Shown here: piece after piece, positions 53,115 through 64,000 of the stretch
How the letters are laid out: every line of letters starts with the position of its first letter
How positions within the stretch are numbered: the first letter of the stretch is position 1
From: Nonomuraea angiospora
GTDB lineage: Bacteria > Actinomycetota > Actinomycetes > Streptosporangiales > Streptosporangiaceae
Assembly (NCBI RefSeq): GCF_014873145.1
Contig: NZ_JADBEK010000001.1
Span: 3,348,001-3,412,000 of the forward strand
Reading direction: 5' to 3'
DNA: 64,000 nt
The notes under the pieces: generated by a model
What the model was told of the DNA's origin: nothing
Seen by the model: the letters and a program-made list of their open reading frames with translations, nothing else
Databases searched by the model: none
Translations under genes and position numbers: made by a program

Positions 53115-53977
53115 TCCCGCCCCACATCCCGATGGCTCACCTGGACCTCCATCCCGCGGTCGCGCAGGCGGGCGGCGACCTGTTCGGCCATGGCCACGCT
53201 GCGGTGCTTGCCGCCCGTGCAGCCCACCGCGAGCGTCGCGTAGCTCTTGCCCTCGCGCGCGTATCCGGCCGCGACCACCTGCAGGACCTCCTCGTACGCG
53301 TCGAGGAACTCCTTGGCCCCCGGCTGCCCGAGGACGTAGTCGCGCACGGGCGCGTCGAGCCCGTTCATCGGCCGCAGGTCCGGCACCCAGTGCGGGTTGG
53401 GCAGGAACCGGCAGTCGACCACCAGGTCGGCGTCCACCGGCAGCCCGTACTTGAACCCGAAGGACACGATGTTGAGCCGCAGCCCCGGCCGGTCCTCGCC
53501 GCCGAAGTAGGCGACGATCTTGTTGCGCAGGTCGTGCACGTTGTGCGACGAGGTGTCGATCACCAGGTCGGCGTTGGCCCGCACCTCGCGCAGGATCCCC
53601 CGCTCCCGGGTGATCCCGTCGACCAGGCGCCCCTCACCCTGGAGGGGGTGCGGCCTGCGGACGTTCTCGAACCTGCGCACCAGCTCCTCGTCGCTGGCCT
53701 CCAGGAACACCACCCGCACCCGCACGCCGCGCCCCTCGAGCTCCTCGATGGCCGCGTTGAGGTCGGTGGTGAAGGCCAGGCTGCGCACGTCGACGACGGC
53801 CGCCACCTTGTCGGCCGCCAGCTTGACCTTGCCCGCCTCCTCCGCCATCGCGAACAGCAGCCCGGGCGGCAGGTTGTCGATGACGAACCAGCCCAGGTCC
53901 TCGAGCGCTTTGGCGGCTGTGCTGCGCCCCGCCCCGGACATGCCGGTGACGATGACGAACGCCGGCTCGGTGCTCAT
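53111..53977 (-). CDS. rapZ: RNase adapter protein RapZ
   Basis: A 288-residue RapZ/YvcJ with Walker A GMSGAGRST (12-20), a DNLPPGLL motif, SFGFKYGLPVDADLVVD and the C-terminal GCTGGKHRSVAMAE. In E. coli RapZ guides glmZ RNA to RNase E; in actinobacteria it is an ATP/GTP-binding protein with unclear RNA partners. The ATG at 53977 follows GAGAGG; an earlier ATG at 54049 lies in a low-complexity stretch without homology and is rejected. Overlaps the yvcK start by 4 nt. Confidence 0.93.
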   Translation of the reverse strand: MSTEPAFVIVTGMSGAGRSTAAKALEDLGWFVIDNLPPGLLFAMAEEAGKVKLAADKVAAVVDVRSLAFTTDLNAAIEELEGRGVRVRVVFLEASDEELVRRFENVRRPHPLQGEGRLVDGITRERGILREVRANADLVIDTSSHNVHDLRNKIVAYFGGEDRPGLRLNIVSFGFKYGLPVDADLVVDCRFLPNPHWVPDLRPMNGLDAPVRDYVLGQPGAKEFLDAYEEVLQVVAAGYAREGKSYATLAVGCTGGKHRSVAMAEQVAARLRDRGMEVQVSHRDVGRE

Positions 53978-54059
53978 GGCCTCTCTCCGTCCCGCACGCC
54001 CTGCCCGGGCGTGCCACCATGGCGGAGGCACCCGGACAGGCCGTGGCATCCTGGCGAGA

Positions 54060-55994
54060 TCATGGTGACTCTCCCTTCAGTGTCGACACGATGACCTCGG
54101 CGATGGACGGGCCGATGCCGGGAACCTCGCACATTTCCGCGGCAGTGGCCTCGCGTAGCTTCTTCACGGAGCCGAAGTGTTTGAGCAGCGCCTGCCTGCG
54201 CGCCGGCCCGAGGCCGGGCACGCCGTCGAGCGCGCTCTCCTTCACCGTCTTGGACCTCTTGGAACGATGGTAGGTGATGGCGAACCTGTGTGCCTCGTCC
54301 CGCACGCGTTGCAGCAGGTAGAGACCCTCGCTTGAACGAGGCATGATCACCGGCTGGTCATCGCCGGGCAACCACACCTCCTCCAGCCGCTTGGCCAGCC
54401 CGCACACGGACACGTCGTCGATGCCTAGCTCGTCGAGCGCCCGCTGCGCGGCGGCCGCCTGGGGGCCGGCGCCGTCGACGACGACCAGGTTGGGCGGGTA
54501 GGCGAACTTACGTGGTTTGCCGGTCTCCGGGTCGATGGGGCCGTGGCCGGCGTCGTCGTCGGCGGCCAGCTCGCCGGTGGCCGAGCGTTCCTCCAGGTAG
54601 CGGCGGAAGCGGCGCATGATCACCTCGTAGATCGAGGCCACGTCGCCCTCCTTGGTCTTGACGGCGAAGCGCCGGTATTCGCTCTTGCGCGCCAGCCCGT
54701 CCTCGAAGACGACCATCGACGCCACGACGTTCTCGCCCTGCAGGTGGGAGACGTCGTAGCACTCGATGCGCAGCGGCGCCTGGTCGAGGTCGAGCGCGTC
54801 GGCGACCTCCTGCAGCGCCTTGCTGCGGGTGGTCAGGTCGCTGGCGCGGCGGATCTTGTGCTGCGCCAGCGACTCCTTGGCGTTGCGTTCGACGGTCTCC
54901 ATCAGCGACTTCTTGTCGCCGCGCTGCGGCACGCGCACCTCGACCCGGGCCCGGCGCTGCTCGGTCAGCAGCTCGGCGACCGCGTCGTTGTCGGGCGGCA
55001 GCGCGGGCACGAGCACCTCGCGCGGCATCGAGTCGGGGCTCGCCTCGGCATACATCTGGAGCAGGAACTGCTCGACCAGCTCGCCGGGGGAGGTCTCCTC
55101 GACCTTGTCGACCACCCAGCCGCGCTGGCCGCGGATGCGGCCGCCGCGCACGTAGAAGACCTGTACGGCGGCTTCGAGCGGGTCCTCGGCCAGCGCGATC
55201 ACGTCGGCGTCGGTGCCCTCGCCGAGCACCACGGCCTGCTTCTCCAGCGCCCGCTGCAACGCCTGGATGTCGTCGCGCAGCCGCGCGGCGCGCTCGTACT
55301 CCTGCTCGCCGGCGGCCTCGCGCATCTCCTTCTCGAGGCGCTTGATGAAGCGGCTGGTGTTGCCCGCCATGAAGTCGCAGAAGTCCTCGGCCAGCTCGCG
55401 GTGCTCCTCCGGGCTGACCCGGCCGACGCACGGCGCCGAGCACTTGTCGATGTAGCCGAGCAGGCACGGGCGGCCGATCTGGCCGGCCCGCTTGAACACC
55501 CCCGCGCTGCACGTGCGCACCGGGAAGACCCGCAGCAGCAGGTCGACGGTCTCGCGGATGGCCCACGCGTGCGAATAGGGGCCGAAGTAACGCGTGCCCT
55601 TGCGCTTGGCCCCGCGCATGACCTGCACGCGCGGGAAGTCCTCGCCCATGGTGACCGCGAGGTAGGGGTAGGACTTGTCGTCGCGGTATTTCACGTTGAA
55701 GCGCGGGTCGAACTCCTTGATCCAGGAGTATTCGAGCTGCAGCGCCTCGACCTCGGTGCCGACGACGGTCCAGTCGACGTCGGCGGCCGTGGTCAGCATC
55801 GTCTGGGTCCGCGGGTGCAGCGCGGAGAAGTCGGCGAAGTACGAGTTGAGCCGCTGGCGAAGGCTCTTGGCCTTGCCGACGTAGATCACCCGGCCGTGCG
55901 CGTCCCTGAACCGGTAGACCCCCGGGGAATCGGGGATCGAACCCGGCTTGGGCCGGAAACTCAAGGGGCTGCCCGCTGATCTCGCCACGTTCAA
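54060..55994 (-). CDS. uvrC: UvrABC system protein C
   Basis: A 644-residue excinuclease subunit. The GIY-YIG nuclease domain lies at residues 15-100 ([23 protein letters not shown], in two neighbouring stretches). The Cys-rich region has [28 protein letters not shown], the UVR domain is at about 205-240, the RNase-H-like domain follows ([20 protein letters not shown]) and helix-hairpin-helix motifs end it. It makes both incisions in nucleotide excision repair. Start TTG at 55994 or GTG at 55988. uvrA is 3.4 kb away, on the same strand. Confidence 0.96.
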   Translation of the reverse strand: MNVARSAGSPLSFRPKPGSIPDSPGVYRFRDAHGRVIYVGKAKSLRQRLNSYFADFSALHPRTQTMLTTAADVDWTVVGTEVEALQLEYSWIKEFDPRFNVKYRDDKSYPYLAVTMGEDFPRVQVMRGAKRKGTRYFGPYSHAWAIRETVDLLLRVFPVRTCSAGVFKRAGQIGRPCLLGYIDKCSAPCVGRVSPEEHRELAEDFCDFMAGNTSRFIKRLEKEMREAAGEQEYERAARLRDDIQALQRALEKQAVVLGEGTDADVIALAEDPLEAAVQVFYVRGGRIRGQRGWVVDKVEETSPGELVEQFLLQMYAEASPDSMPREVLVPALPPDNDAVAELLTEQRRARVEVRVPQRGDKKSLMETVERNAKESLAQHKIRRASDLTTRSKALQEVADALDLDQAPLRIECYDVSHLQGENVVASMVVFEDGLARKSEYRRFAVKTKEGDVASIYEVIMRRFRRYLEERSATGELAADDDAGHGPIDPETGKPRKFAYPPNLVVVDGAGPQAAAAQRALDELGIDDVSVCGLAKRLEEVWLPGDDQPVIMPRSSEGLYLLQRVRDEAHRFAITYHRSKRSKTVKESALDGVPGLGPARRQALLKHFGSVKKLREATAAEMCEVPGIGPSIAEVIVSTLKGESP

Positions 55995-56021
55995 AGACTA
56001 GTAGCCCCCACCGACAAGGTT

Positions 56022-56054
56022 GCCCGCCGCGCCTTCCCACCAGGCGCGGCGGGC
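56022..56054 (-). terminator. Terminator after the first Rieske gene
   Basis: Perfect 12-bp arms GCCCGCCGCGCC (56022-56033) and GGCGCGGCGGGC (56043-56054), 9-nt loop, 21 bp downstream of the Rieske lipoprotein stop codon and just upstream of uvrC. Confidence 0.8.
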
Positions 56055-56075
56055 CCTCCCTGAAAAGGGGCCCGA

Positions 56076-56522
56076 TTACGCGAGCGTGATCTGGTCGCCC
56101 TCGACCTTGATCTGCTGCGCGGGCAGCGGCTTGTCGGCCGGTCCGTCCTTGACCGACCCGTCCGCGATGGCGAACTTGCTGTTGTGACACGGGCAGACGA
56201 TCACCCCGTCCGAGACGCTGCCGACCGTGCACCCGTTGTGCGTGCACACGGCGCTGAACGCCTTGAACTCGCCCGAAGTGGGCTGCGTCACCACGATCTT
56301 CTGGTCCTTGAAGATCGTCCCACCGCCGACGGGGATGTCGGCGGTCTTGGCCAGCGCCCCACCGGCTTGCGGCGCGCCCGACTGCGGGGCGCTCGACTCG
56401 GAGGCGGTGCCGGCGGACTGTGCGGTATCGGTGCCGCCGCCGCAGGCGGTGAGCGCCAGCGCGAGGCCGCCCGCACCGACGCTCGCGAACACTGCGCGGC
56501 GGCTCTGAAGGTCATCTCCCAT
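56076..56522 (-). CDS. Tat-exported Rieske [2Fe-2S] lipoprotein 1
   Basis: A 148-residue secreted protein. A twin-arginine signal (QSRRAVFASVGAGGLALALTAC) ends in a lipobox with Cys at about 27. A Ser/Ala/Gly-rich linker then joins a Rieske domain with VCTHNGC and CPCHNSKF cluster ligands. Such proteins probably mediate electron transfer at the outer membrane face. ATG at 56522 was chosen because a frame from 56540 adds six non-signal residues. It is the third in transcription order of three tandem paralogues. No partner enzyme is nearby; function unknown. Confidence 0.88.
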   Translation of the reverse strand: MGDDLQSRRAVFASVGAGGLALALTACGGGTDTAQSAGTASESSAPQSGAPQAGGALAKTADIPVGGGTIFKDQKIVVTQPTSGEFKAFSAVCTHNGCTVGSVSDGVIVCPCHNSKFAIADGSVKDGPADKPLPAQQIKVEGDQITLA

Positions 56523-56537
56523 GCGCTCACCCAACCG

Positions 56538-56547
56538 CACCTAGGTG
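56538..56547. promoter_or_regulatory. CACCTAGGTG palindrome between Rieske genes 1 and 2
   Basis: A perfect 10-bp palindrome, 15 bp upstream of the ATG of the Rieske gene that ends at 56076. It could be an operator or chance. Confidence 0.3.
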
Positions 56548-56567
56548 AGAAATTCATGAGACGCGAT

Positions 56568-57035
56568 CTACGCGAGCTTGATCTTGTCACCGTCCACGGT
56601 GATCTTCTTTTCCTCAAGCGGGTCGCTCGCGGGCCCGTCCTTGACGGAGCCGTCGCTGATGCTGAACTTGCTGCCGTGACATGGGCAATTGATCGTCTTG
56701 TTCGAGACGGTGGCGACCGTGCAGCCCGCGTGAGTGCAGACCGCCGTGAACGCCTTGAACTCCCCGGCGCTCGGCTGCGTGACCACGATCTTCTCGTTCT
56801 CGAAGACCTTCCCACCGCCCTCGGGGATGTCGGCCGTGTCGGCCAGCGCCTTGCCGCCGCTCTTCGCCTCGGCCTTCTTCTTCGGCGACGACGACTCCTC
56901 GGTGGGCTCCTCCGCCGGTGGTTCCGCGCTCGCCTCCGTCGTCGGCGAGCCGTAGCTCGCACACGCCGTCAGAACCGCCGCGAGCCCGGCGCCGCCGGCG
57001 CCGAGCATCATCGCCCGGCGAGTCGTTTCCGTCAT
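56568..57035 (-). CDS. Tat-exported Rieske [2Fe-2S] lipoprotein 2
   Basis: A 155-residue paralogue. The signal TTRRAMMLGAGGAGLAAVLTAC carries the RR and a lipobox Cys, then an acidic/Lys-rich linker (SAEPPAEEPTEESSSPKKKAEAKSGG shown here only as composition: Glu, Ser, Lys). The Rieske ligands are CTHAGC and CPCHGSKF. It is closest to paralogue 1 in the domain. It begins at ATG 57035 with a 27-57-bp spacer to its neighbours. Likely anchors on the outer face of the membrane as a redox carrier; no client is known. Confidence 0.88.
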   Translation of the reverse strand: MTETTRRAMMLGAGGAGLAAVLTACASYGSPTTEASAEPPAEEPTEESSSPKKKAEAKSGGKALADTADIPEGGGKVFENEKIVVTQPSAGEFKAFTAVCTHAGCTVATVSNKTINCPCHGSKFSISDGSVKDGPASDPLEEKKITVDGDKIKLA

Positions 57036-57167
57036 GGTGTGTTCCTCCCAGATTGGCTTTCACTTCAGGTACGGCCAGCGCCCTCGCGCCGGTTCAGCGT
57101 GCCCGACCCCAATCCGGTTCTCTACGCATAAGTACGCGTTCACCCCACCGCCTCGCGCCACCACGTC

Positions 57168-57179
57168 AGGCGGCCGCCT
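57168..57179 (-). terminator. Short palindrome at the end of Rieske gene 3
   Basis: AGGCGG-CCGCCT, a perfect 12-bp self-complementary element overlapping the stop codon. It may form a weak terminator, or be chance in GC-rich DNA. Confidence 0.3.
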
Positions 57180-57622
57180 CAGGCGACCACGATGCCGTCA
57201 CCCTCGACCCTGACCTTGTAGGACGTCAGCGGGGCGGACGCAGGCCCCTTGGTGGCCTTTCCACTGTCGGCGGCGAACTCACTGCCGTGGCAGGCACACC
57301 TGATGACGTTCTCCTTGGGAGTGCTGACCGCGCAGCCCTTGTGCGTGCAGATCGAGCTGAACGCCATGAAGACGCCCTGAGTGGGCTGGGTCACCACGAC
57401 CTGCAGGTCCTCGATCACCTTGCCCCCGCCCACGGGCACGTCGGCGGTCTTGGCGATGACCTTGCCCTTGAGACTCGGCTGAGCCTTGGCGCCTCCCCCA
57501 CCACACCCCGCCAGCGCCAGCGCGCACGCCGCGACCCCGGCCGCCCCCAGCATCTCGCGCCGCCCGAACCCCGTTTCAGCCCCTGTTTCAGGCATGGCTG
57601 CGCCCCGCTCCGTAACCGTCAT
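57179..57622 (-). CDS. Tat-exported Rieske [2Fe-2S] lipoprotein 3
   Basis: A 147-residue paralogue, first in transcription order of the three. The Tat motif FGRREMLGAAGVAACALALAGC ends in the lipobox Cys. The Rieske ligands are ICTHKGC and CACHGSEF, the latter with Ala where paralogues have Pro. The linker is short and basic. Start GTG or ATG at 57622 gives a long N-terminus; an ATG at codon 10 is more typical of a signal peptide. A palindromic AGGCGGCCGCCT (57168-57179) touches its stop codon. Confidence 0.86.
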   Translation of the reverse strand: MTVTERGAAMPETGAETGFGRREMLGAAGVAACALALAGCGGGGAKAQPSLKGKVIAKTADVPVGGGKVIEDLQVVVTQPTQGVFMAFSSICTHKGCAVSTPKENVIRCACHGSEFAADSGKATKGPASAPLTSYKVRVEGDGIVVA

Positions 57623-58225
57623 GAACTGCCGACCCTCCGCGTCCCCGCTGACCCCCTGCAGGTCAGGCCGCTACCGTCACCCAACCTTATTGCCGCCACC
57701 CCTCGGTCCCCCCGCCGGGTCGCGCCCCTCAACAACCACCGCAGCCGGGCGCTACACCCCGCAACCAGGCCACTGACACCCCGCAACGTGCCACCCCAGT
57801 CGGGCCGGGCCACTAACGCCCCGCAACGGCGGCCCCCGCAGGGCACTAACGCCCCGCCACGACCGCCACCGCGCGGCGCGACTGTGAGCACCCTCACCCA
57901 CCCGCAATCATCGACACCGACGAGCAGCCCAGCTGCTTCCCAGCCACCCCGCCAACGAGAAGACACCCGGCAGTCCCCAGCCGCTCAACCAGCAAGGCGA
58001 CCCACAACCGTCCCCCAGCCTCGCGCCCCGATGGCCCCCCGCCGCCGCACCAGCGAGGCGACCCAACAGCCCCAACCACGCCCACCAGCGAAACTGCCCA
58101 ACAGCCCCACAACCGCCCGCATTCCGGCGGTCGTTTACCGAGACGAGAACTCGACTACCGCCCGGAGTGATCTGCGGTCAGCGGGCGGTAGGCCGATGGT
58201 CAGCGCCGAAGCCCACCCTGCCCGT
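57623..58225. other. Repetitive, C-rich spacer
   Basis: No gene accepted in 603 bp. Four copies of a 20-bp element like GGGCCACTAACGCCCCGCAAC occur near 57747, 57767, 57807 and 57841. Two to three ACCAGCRAGGCGACCCA-like copies follow at 57980-58110. The plus strand is strongly C-rich, as in the spacer next to whiA. Confidence 0.55.
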
Positions 58226-58954
58226 ATGACGCTCACGACAGAACGCCCGACCACACCCCCCGTCAGACCCCGCTGGTGGCGGCGTCCCTGGGTGGCCCCT
58301 CTGGCGGTGGTGGCGATCGCGTTCGTCGCCTTCTCGCTGCCGCCGTACCTCTCCATGAATCCGACCATGTCCCGCGTGCCCGCCCCTGACTTCTTCCCGC
58401 CGCACTTCGCGGTGCTGTCCCTGCACGTGATCTTCGGCTCGATCGCGATGATCACGTGCTGCCTGCAGATCTGGCCATGGTTCCGCCAGCGCTATCCCCA
58501 GGCTCACCGCCGGATCGGCCGCGTGTACGTCTTCGGCGGCTGCCTGCCCAGCGGCGTGCTGGGCCTGATCGTGTCGGTGACCACGCCGTACTTCGGCCCG
58601 GTGACGGCGGCCAGCGGCGTCGTACTCGCATCCCTCTGGGTGGCCTGCACGCTGGCGGGCTGGCGGATGGCCAGGCAGCGCAGGTTCGTCGACCACCGCC
58701 GGTGGATGGTCCGCAGCTTCGCCCTGACCCTGTCCATCATCACGAACCGCCTCTGGGGCGTCGTGTTCGTCATCGCCCTGTCGCCCGAGCTGGAGACGAC
58801 CTTCCACGGCGACGAGGCGCTGATGGCGAGCACGGTGAGCGCGCTGAGCGCGTGGCTGGGCTGGGTGCTGCCGCTGCTGTTCGCCGAGTGGTGGCTGGAA
58901 CGCGGCGACGCCGCCAAGCGCCGCGCCCGCGCCGCCGGCCGCCAAGCAGCCTGA
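58226..58954 (+). CDS. DUF2306-like membrane protein
   Basis: A 242-residue membrane protein with about seven hydrophobic helices. It resembles the DUF2306 family: HFAVLSLHVIFGSIAMITCCLQIW holds the first helices, then RYPQAHRRIGRVYVFGG, and later RRFVDHRRWMVRSFALTLSIITNRLW. Conserved His and Arg residues on the cytosolic side suggest heme or quinone binding, but no function is known. The ATG at 58226 was chosen after a Pro-rich stretch; an in-frame ATG at 58196 is possible. No operon partners. Confidence 0.8.
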   Translation: MTLTTERPTTPPVRPRWWRRPWVAPLAVVAIAFVAFSLPPYLSMNPTMSRVPAPDFFPPHFAVLSLHVIFGSIAMITCCLQIWPWFRQRYPQAHRRIGRVYVFGGCLPSGVLGLIVSVTTPYFGPVTAASGVVLASLWVACTLAGWRMARQRRFVDHRRWMVRSFALTLSIITNRLWGVVFVIALSPELETTFHGDEALMASTVSALSAWLGWVLPLLFAEWWLERGDAAKRRARAAGRQAA

Positions 58955-59386
58955 ACATACAGTTCACCCCGCTACCGCCCTGCGCAGTACTCCAACTTCC
59001 CCAGTTACTACGCCCCGCACGCAAGCCAGCACCGGCATGGCACCCACCTCCGTCCGCAGGCCGCCCGCCCGTGCACACCCGCCCACTTAGGCACCCACTT
59101 CACGCGTAACCACGCATATCGCCAGGCACCAGCACTCAGCAGGTGCCATGCGTGTTGCCACGACGCGCCCGGACACCCGCATCCGCCCGGCAACGTCCCG
59201 GCACGCCCCGGACCCGTTCCATCCGGCCGCCCTCCCGGACCGCTGCACCCGCACCAGCGTTCCGCGCGCGTGCCGCGTCGGGGGCCCGCCACCGGCCCCC
59301 CGATCGGCCACACCGCCAGAAACTGCCGCTCGATCGGCCACACCGCCAGAACTGCCGCCCGCACGAGGAAACTCCCCGTGCGGCGC
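58955..59386. other. Low-complexity spacer downstream of uvrA
   Basis: No gene seen in 432 bp between the membrane protein and the uvrA stop codon. It contains a 30-bp repeat pair: CGATCGGCCACACCGCCAGA followed by a short ACTGCCGC-like tail at about 59301 and 59331. The plus strand is again C-rich. Confidence 0.5.
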
Positions 59387-62227
<2,841 letters not shown>

Positions 62228-62443
62228 GGCGATCCCGGAGGTCAAAAGGCGGATAGGTCCACGGGGGATGGTAGACGGAGGCTCCGACAATTTCGGCGGA
62301 CCGTTGCCCGGCCCCCGAAAATCCGTCCTTCACAGGTTACGGCCATCTCCGACCCCGGCAGGAGCCCTTCCACATTCAACCAGCTGACCTGCGGCTTTAT
62401 GCCGGACACCAGCCCACGCCCCCAAATGATGAAATATCCAGAC

Positions 62444-63238
62444 ATGACCGTCCTACTCGCGCTGCAGGCCGAACTGGCCTCAGCCACCGGCCGGCTGCTG
62501 GCCACGGCCGCGTCCCTGTCCGACGCCGATCTCGCCGCGCCCTCCCTCCTGCCCGGCTGGACCAGGGGACACGTGCTCGCCCACGTCGCGCAGAACGCCG
62601 ACTCCCACCTCAACCTCCTGACCTGGGCCAAGACCGGCGTCAAAATCCCACAGTACGCCTCCTACGAGGCCAGGACCGCCGCGATAGAGGCCGCCGCGGC
62701 CCATCCCGCCGCCCGGCACCTGGCCGATCTGCAGGAGGGCGCCGCCCGCCTGGTCACCGCCGTCCGCGACCTGCCGCAGGAGCGCTGGTCCGCCCGGGTG
62801 GCGGGCATGCGCCCGCCCGAGCACCCCGCCTGGTACCTCCTGGTACGCCGCCTGCGCGAGATCGGCCTCCACCACGTGGACCTGGCCGCCGGGTACGGCC
62901 CCGCGGACTGGCCCGAACCGTTCGTCCTGCGCGAACTCCACGACTGCCGCGCCTGCTGGCCGCACGCCCGCAGCACGGTGAGCGAGATCGTGCTCAAGAA
63001 TCCGTCGGGCGAGATCGCCGCCAGATGGCCCGGCCTCGGCTCCGGTCCCGCGGTCGAGGGCGCCCCGGCCGACATGCTGGCCTGGCTGACCGGCCGGTCG
63101 AGTGGTCAGGGCGTTACGCTGGTGCCAGTGGGGCAGTCGTTCACGCCCGAGGGCGCGGGCCTTCCGGAGCCGCCGCCGTGGCTGACGATGCCGGCCCCCG
63201 CTGATCTGCCCACGACACCCCCGAAGGACTACCCATGA
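62444..63238 (+). CDS. Mycothiol-dependent maleylpyruvate isomerase family protein
   Basis: A 264-residue DinB-like four-helix-bundle protein. The N-terminal domain keeps LLPGWTRGHVLAHVAQNADS with the first metal His, a middle Glu in VRRLREIGLHHVDL and an HHVDL motif that completes a His-Glu-His site. The C-terminal MDMPI_C-like region ends near residue 225. The family uses mycothiol as cofactor or substrate; the actual reaction here is unknown. The start at 62444 is chosen by homology; ATGs at 62426 and 62429 give 5-6 extra residues. Overlaps the next gene by 4 nt. Confidence 0.85.
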   Translation: MTVLLALQAELASATGRLLATAASLSDADLAAPSLLPGWTRGHVLAHVAQNADSHLNLLTWAKTGVKIPQYASYEARTAAIEAAAAHPAARHLADLQEGAARLVTAVRDLPQERWSARVAGMRPPEHPAWYLLVRRLREIGLHHVDLAAGYGPADWPEPFVLRELHDCRACWPHARSTVSEIVLKNPSGEIAARWPGLGSGPAVEGAPADMLAWLTGRSSGQGVTLVPVGQSFTPEGAGLPEPPPWLTMPAPADLPTTPPKDYP

Positions 63239-63891
63239 CCTACACAGGTGACGTCCAGGTCGGCGGTCCCGCCGACGTGCGCGAGCTGCCCGCGCTCACG
63301 ATCTACAAGCTCGCCGTCGGCCCGTTCGACAACAACGCGTACCTGCTGCGCTGCACGGAGACCGGCGACGGGCTGCTGATCGACGCGGCCGCCGACGCAG
63401 ACCGGCTGCTCGCCCTGATCTCCGACGGGCCGGTTCGCTCGATCGTCACGACCCACCAGCACGGCGACCACTGGCAGGCGCTGGAGCAGGTGACCAAGGT
63501 CACCGGCGCCCAGGTGATCGCCCACCCGCTCGACGCGCCCGCCCTGCCCGTGCCGGTGGACCGCACGGTCGAGCACGGCGACACGATCACCGTCGGCGCC
63601 GTCCCGCTGGAGGTCATCCACCTGCGCGGCCACACGCCGGGCTCGATCGCCCTGCTGTACGACGGCGGCGAGGCGGGGCACCACCTGTTCACGGGCGACT
63701 CGCTGTTCCCCGGCGGCGTCGGCAACACGCAGAAGGACCCGCAGCGCTTCACCCAGCTCTACAACGACGTGGTGGAACGCATCTTCGACCGCCTCCCCGA
63801 CGAGACCTGGGTCTACCCGGGCCACGGCAAGGACACCACCCTCGGCACCGAACGCCCGTCCCTCCCGGAGTGGAAGGCCCGCGGCTGGTGA
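63235..63891 (+). CDS. Metallo-beta-lactamase-fold hydrolase (glyoxalase II-like)
   Basis: A 218-residue MBL-fold protein with the full metal site: H74, H76, D78 and H79 (TTHQHGDHW), H133 (RGHTPGS), D155 (FTGDSLF) and a late His in YPGHG. It resembles hydroxyacylglutathione hydrolase-like enzymes; in actinobacteria these probably act on mycothiol thioesters. ATG at 63235 overlaps the stop codon of the mycothiol-dependent isomerase-like gene (ATGA), so the two form a coupled unit. That link makes a thiol-detoxification role plausible, though the substrate is inferred. Confidence 0.9.
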   Translation: MTYTGDVQVGGPADVRELPALTIYKLAVGPFDNNAYLLRCTETGDGLLIDAAADADRLLALISDGPVRSIVTTHQHGDHWQALEQVTKVTGAQVIAHPLDAPALPVPVDRTVEHGDTITVGAVPLEVIHLRGHTPGSIALLYDGGEAGHHLFTGDSLFPGGVGNTQKDPQRFTQLYNDVVERIFDRLPDETWVYPGHGKDTTLGTERPSLPEWKARGW

Positions 63892-64000
63892 TTTAGACAC
63901 CACTTCACGGCTGTTCACTGTTTGAACGGACTTGCGCGGCCTGCCACGCGGGGATGACCGCCTGCAAGCGAGGAACGCCTCTTCCGACGGAGGTATCACG

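Noticed and set aside
62228..62443. LexA/SOS box for uvrA
   Set aside because: No TCGAAC-N(4-6)-GTTCGA-like palindrome was found between uvrA and the divergent gene.

Overview
This is a 64-kb stretch of a very GC-rich actinomycete chromosome. The organism uses SufR/SufBDCSU iron-sulfur assembly, RbpA, WhiA, OpcA and mycothiol-type enzymes, and many genes start with GTG or TTG. This fits a filamentous actinobacterium; a Streptosporangiales or Nonomuraea-like genus is my guess from protein flavour, not a proven assignment. No tRNA, rRNA, CRISPR array, prophage or insertion sequence was recognised.

Layout. 1-1294: 5' end of a GH2 beta-mannosidase-like gene and its LacI regulator. 1357-3650: a DEAD-box RNA helicase with a hairpin-rich leader, a repetitive Arg-rich tail and a 35-bp tandem repeat running over its stop codon. 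3709-10117: the suf operon sufR-B-D-ferredoxin-C-S-U-T, with a perfect SufR-type operator on the sufR start codon. 10193-16379: MFS exporters, a VOC protein, an ABC exporter pair and an EamA transporter. 16704-24037: an eight-gene, translationally coupled hydroxyproline catabolic operon with a FadR-type regulator and a candidate operator at its head. 24476-28428: ctaA, a SanA-like protein, a PrsW-like protease and ctaB (heme A/O synthesis). 28683-36823: tkt-tal-pgi-zwf-opcA-pgl. 36872-44837: accessory genes (an aminodeoxyfutalosine-deaminase-like enzyme, methyltransferase, SDR-TetR pair with a 25-bp palindrome, ClpC N-domain protein, ACT-GNAT fusion, amidohydrolase). 44917-48875: rbpA, secG, tpiA-pgk-gap. 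49062-55994: a membrane protein, a 1-kb repetitive spacer, then whiA-yvcK-rapZ-uvrC. 56022-62227: three tandem Rieske lipoproteins, a membrane protein and uvrA. 62444-63891: a mycothiol-dependent isomerase-like protein and an MBL-fold hydrolase.

The backbone (suf, ABC exporter, ctaA, ctaB, pentose phosphate genes, lower glycolysis, whiA/yvcK/rapZ/uvrC) follows an order that I recall as conserved across actinobacteria, including Mycobacterium. The hydroxyproline operon and several transporters look like insertions into it, since they separate the ABC exporter from ctaA. Functionally the core joins Fe-S assembly, heme A synthesis, NADPH production and glycolysis. The hydroxyproline operon should feed collagen- or plant-derived hydroxyprolines into central metabolism, but no alpha-ketoglutarate semialdehyde dehydrogenase or transporter lies beside it.

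The most interesting items are the hydroxyproline operon with its two Cys/Cys proline-racemase-family proteins, the SufR operator on the start codon, the tandem Rieske lipoproteins, exact DNA repeats inside yvcK and around the helicase stop codon, and several strand-asymmetric, repeat-bearing spacers.
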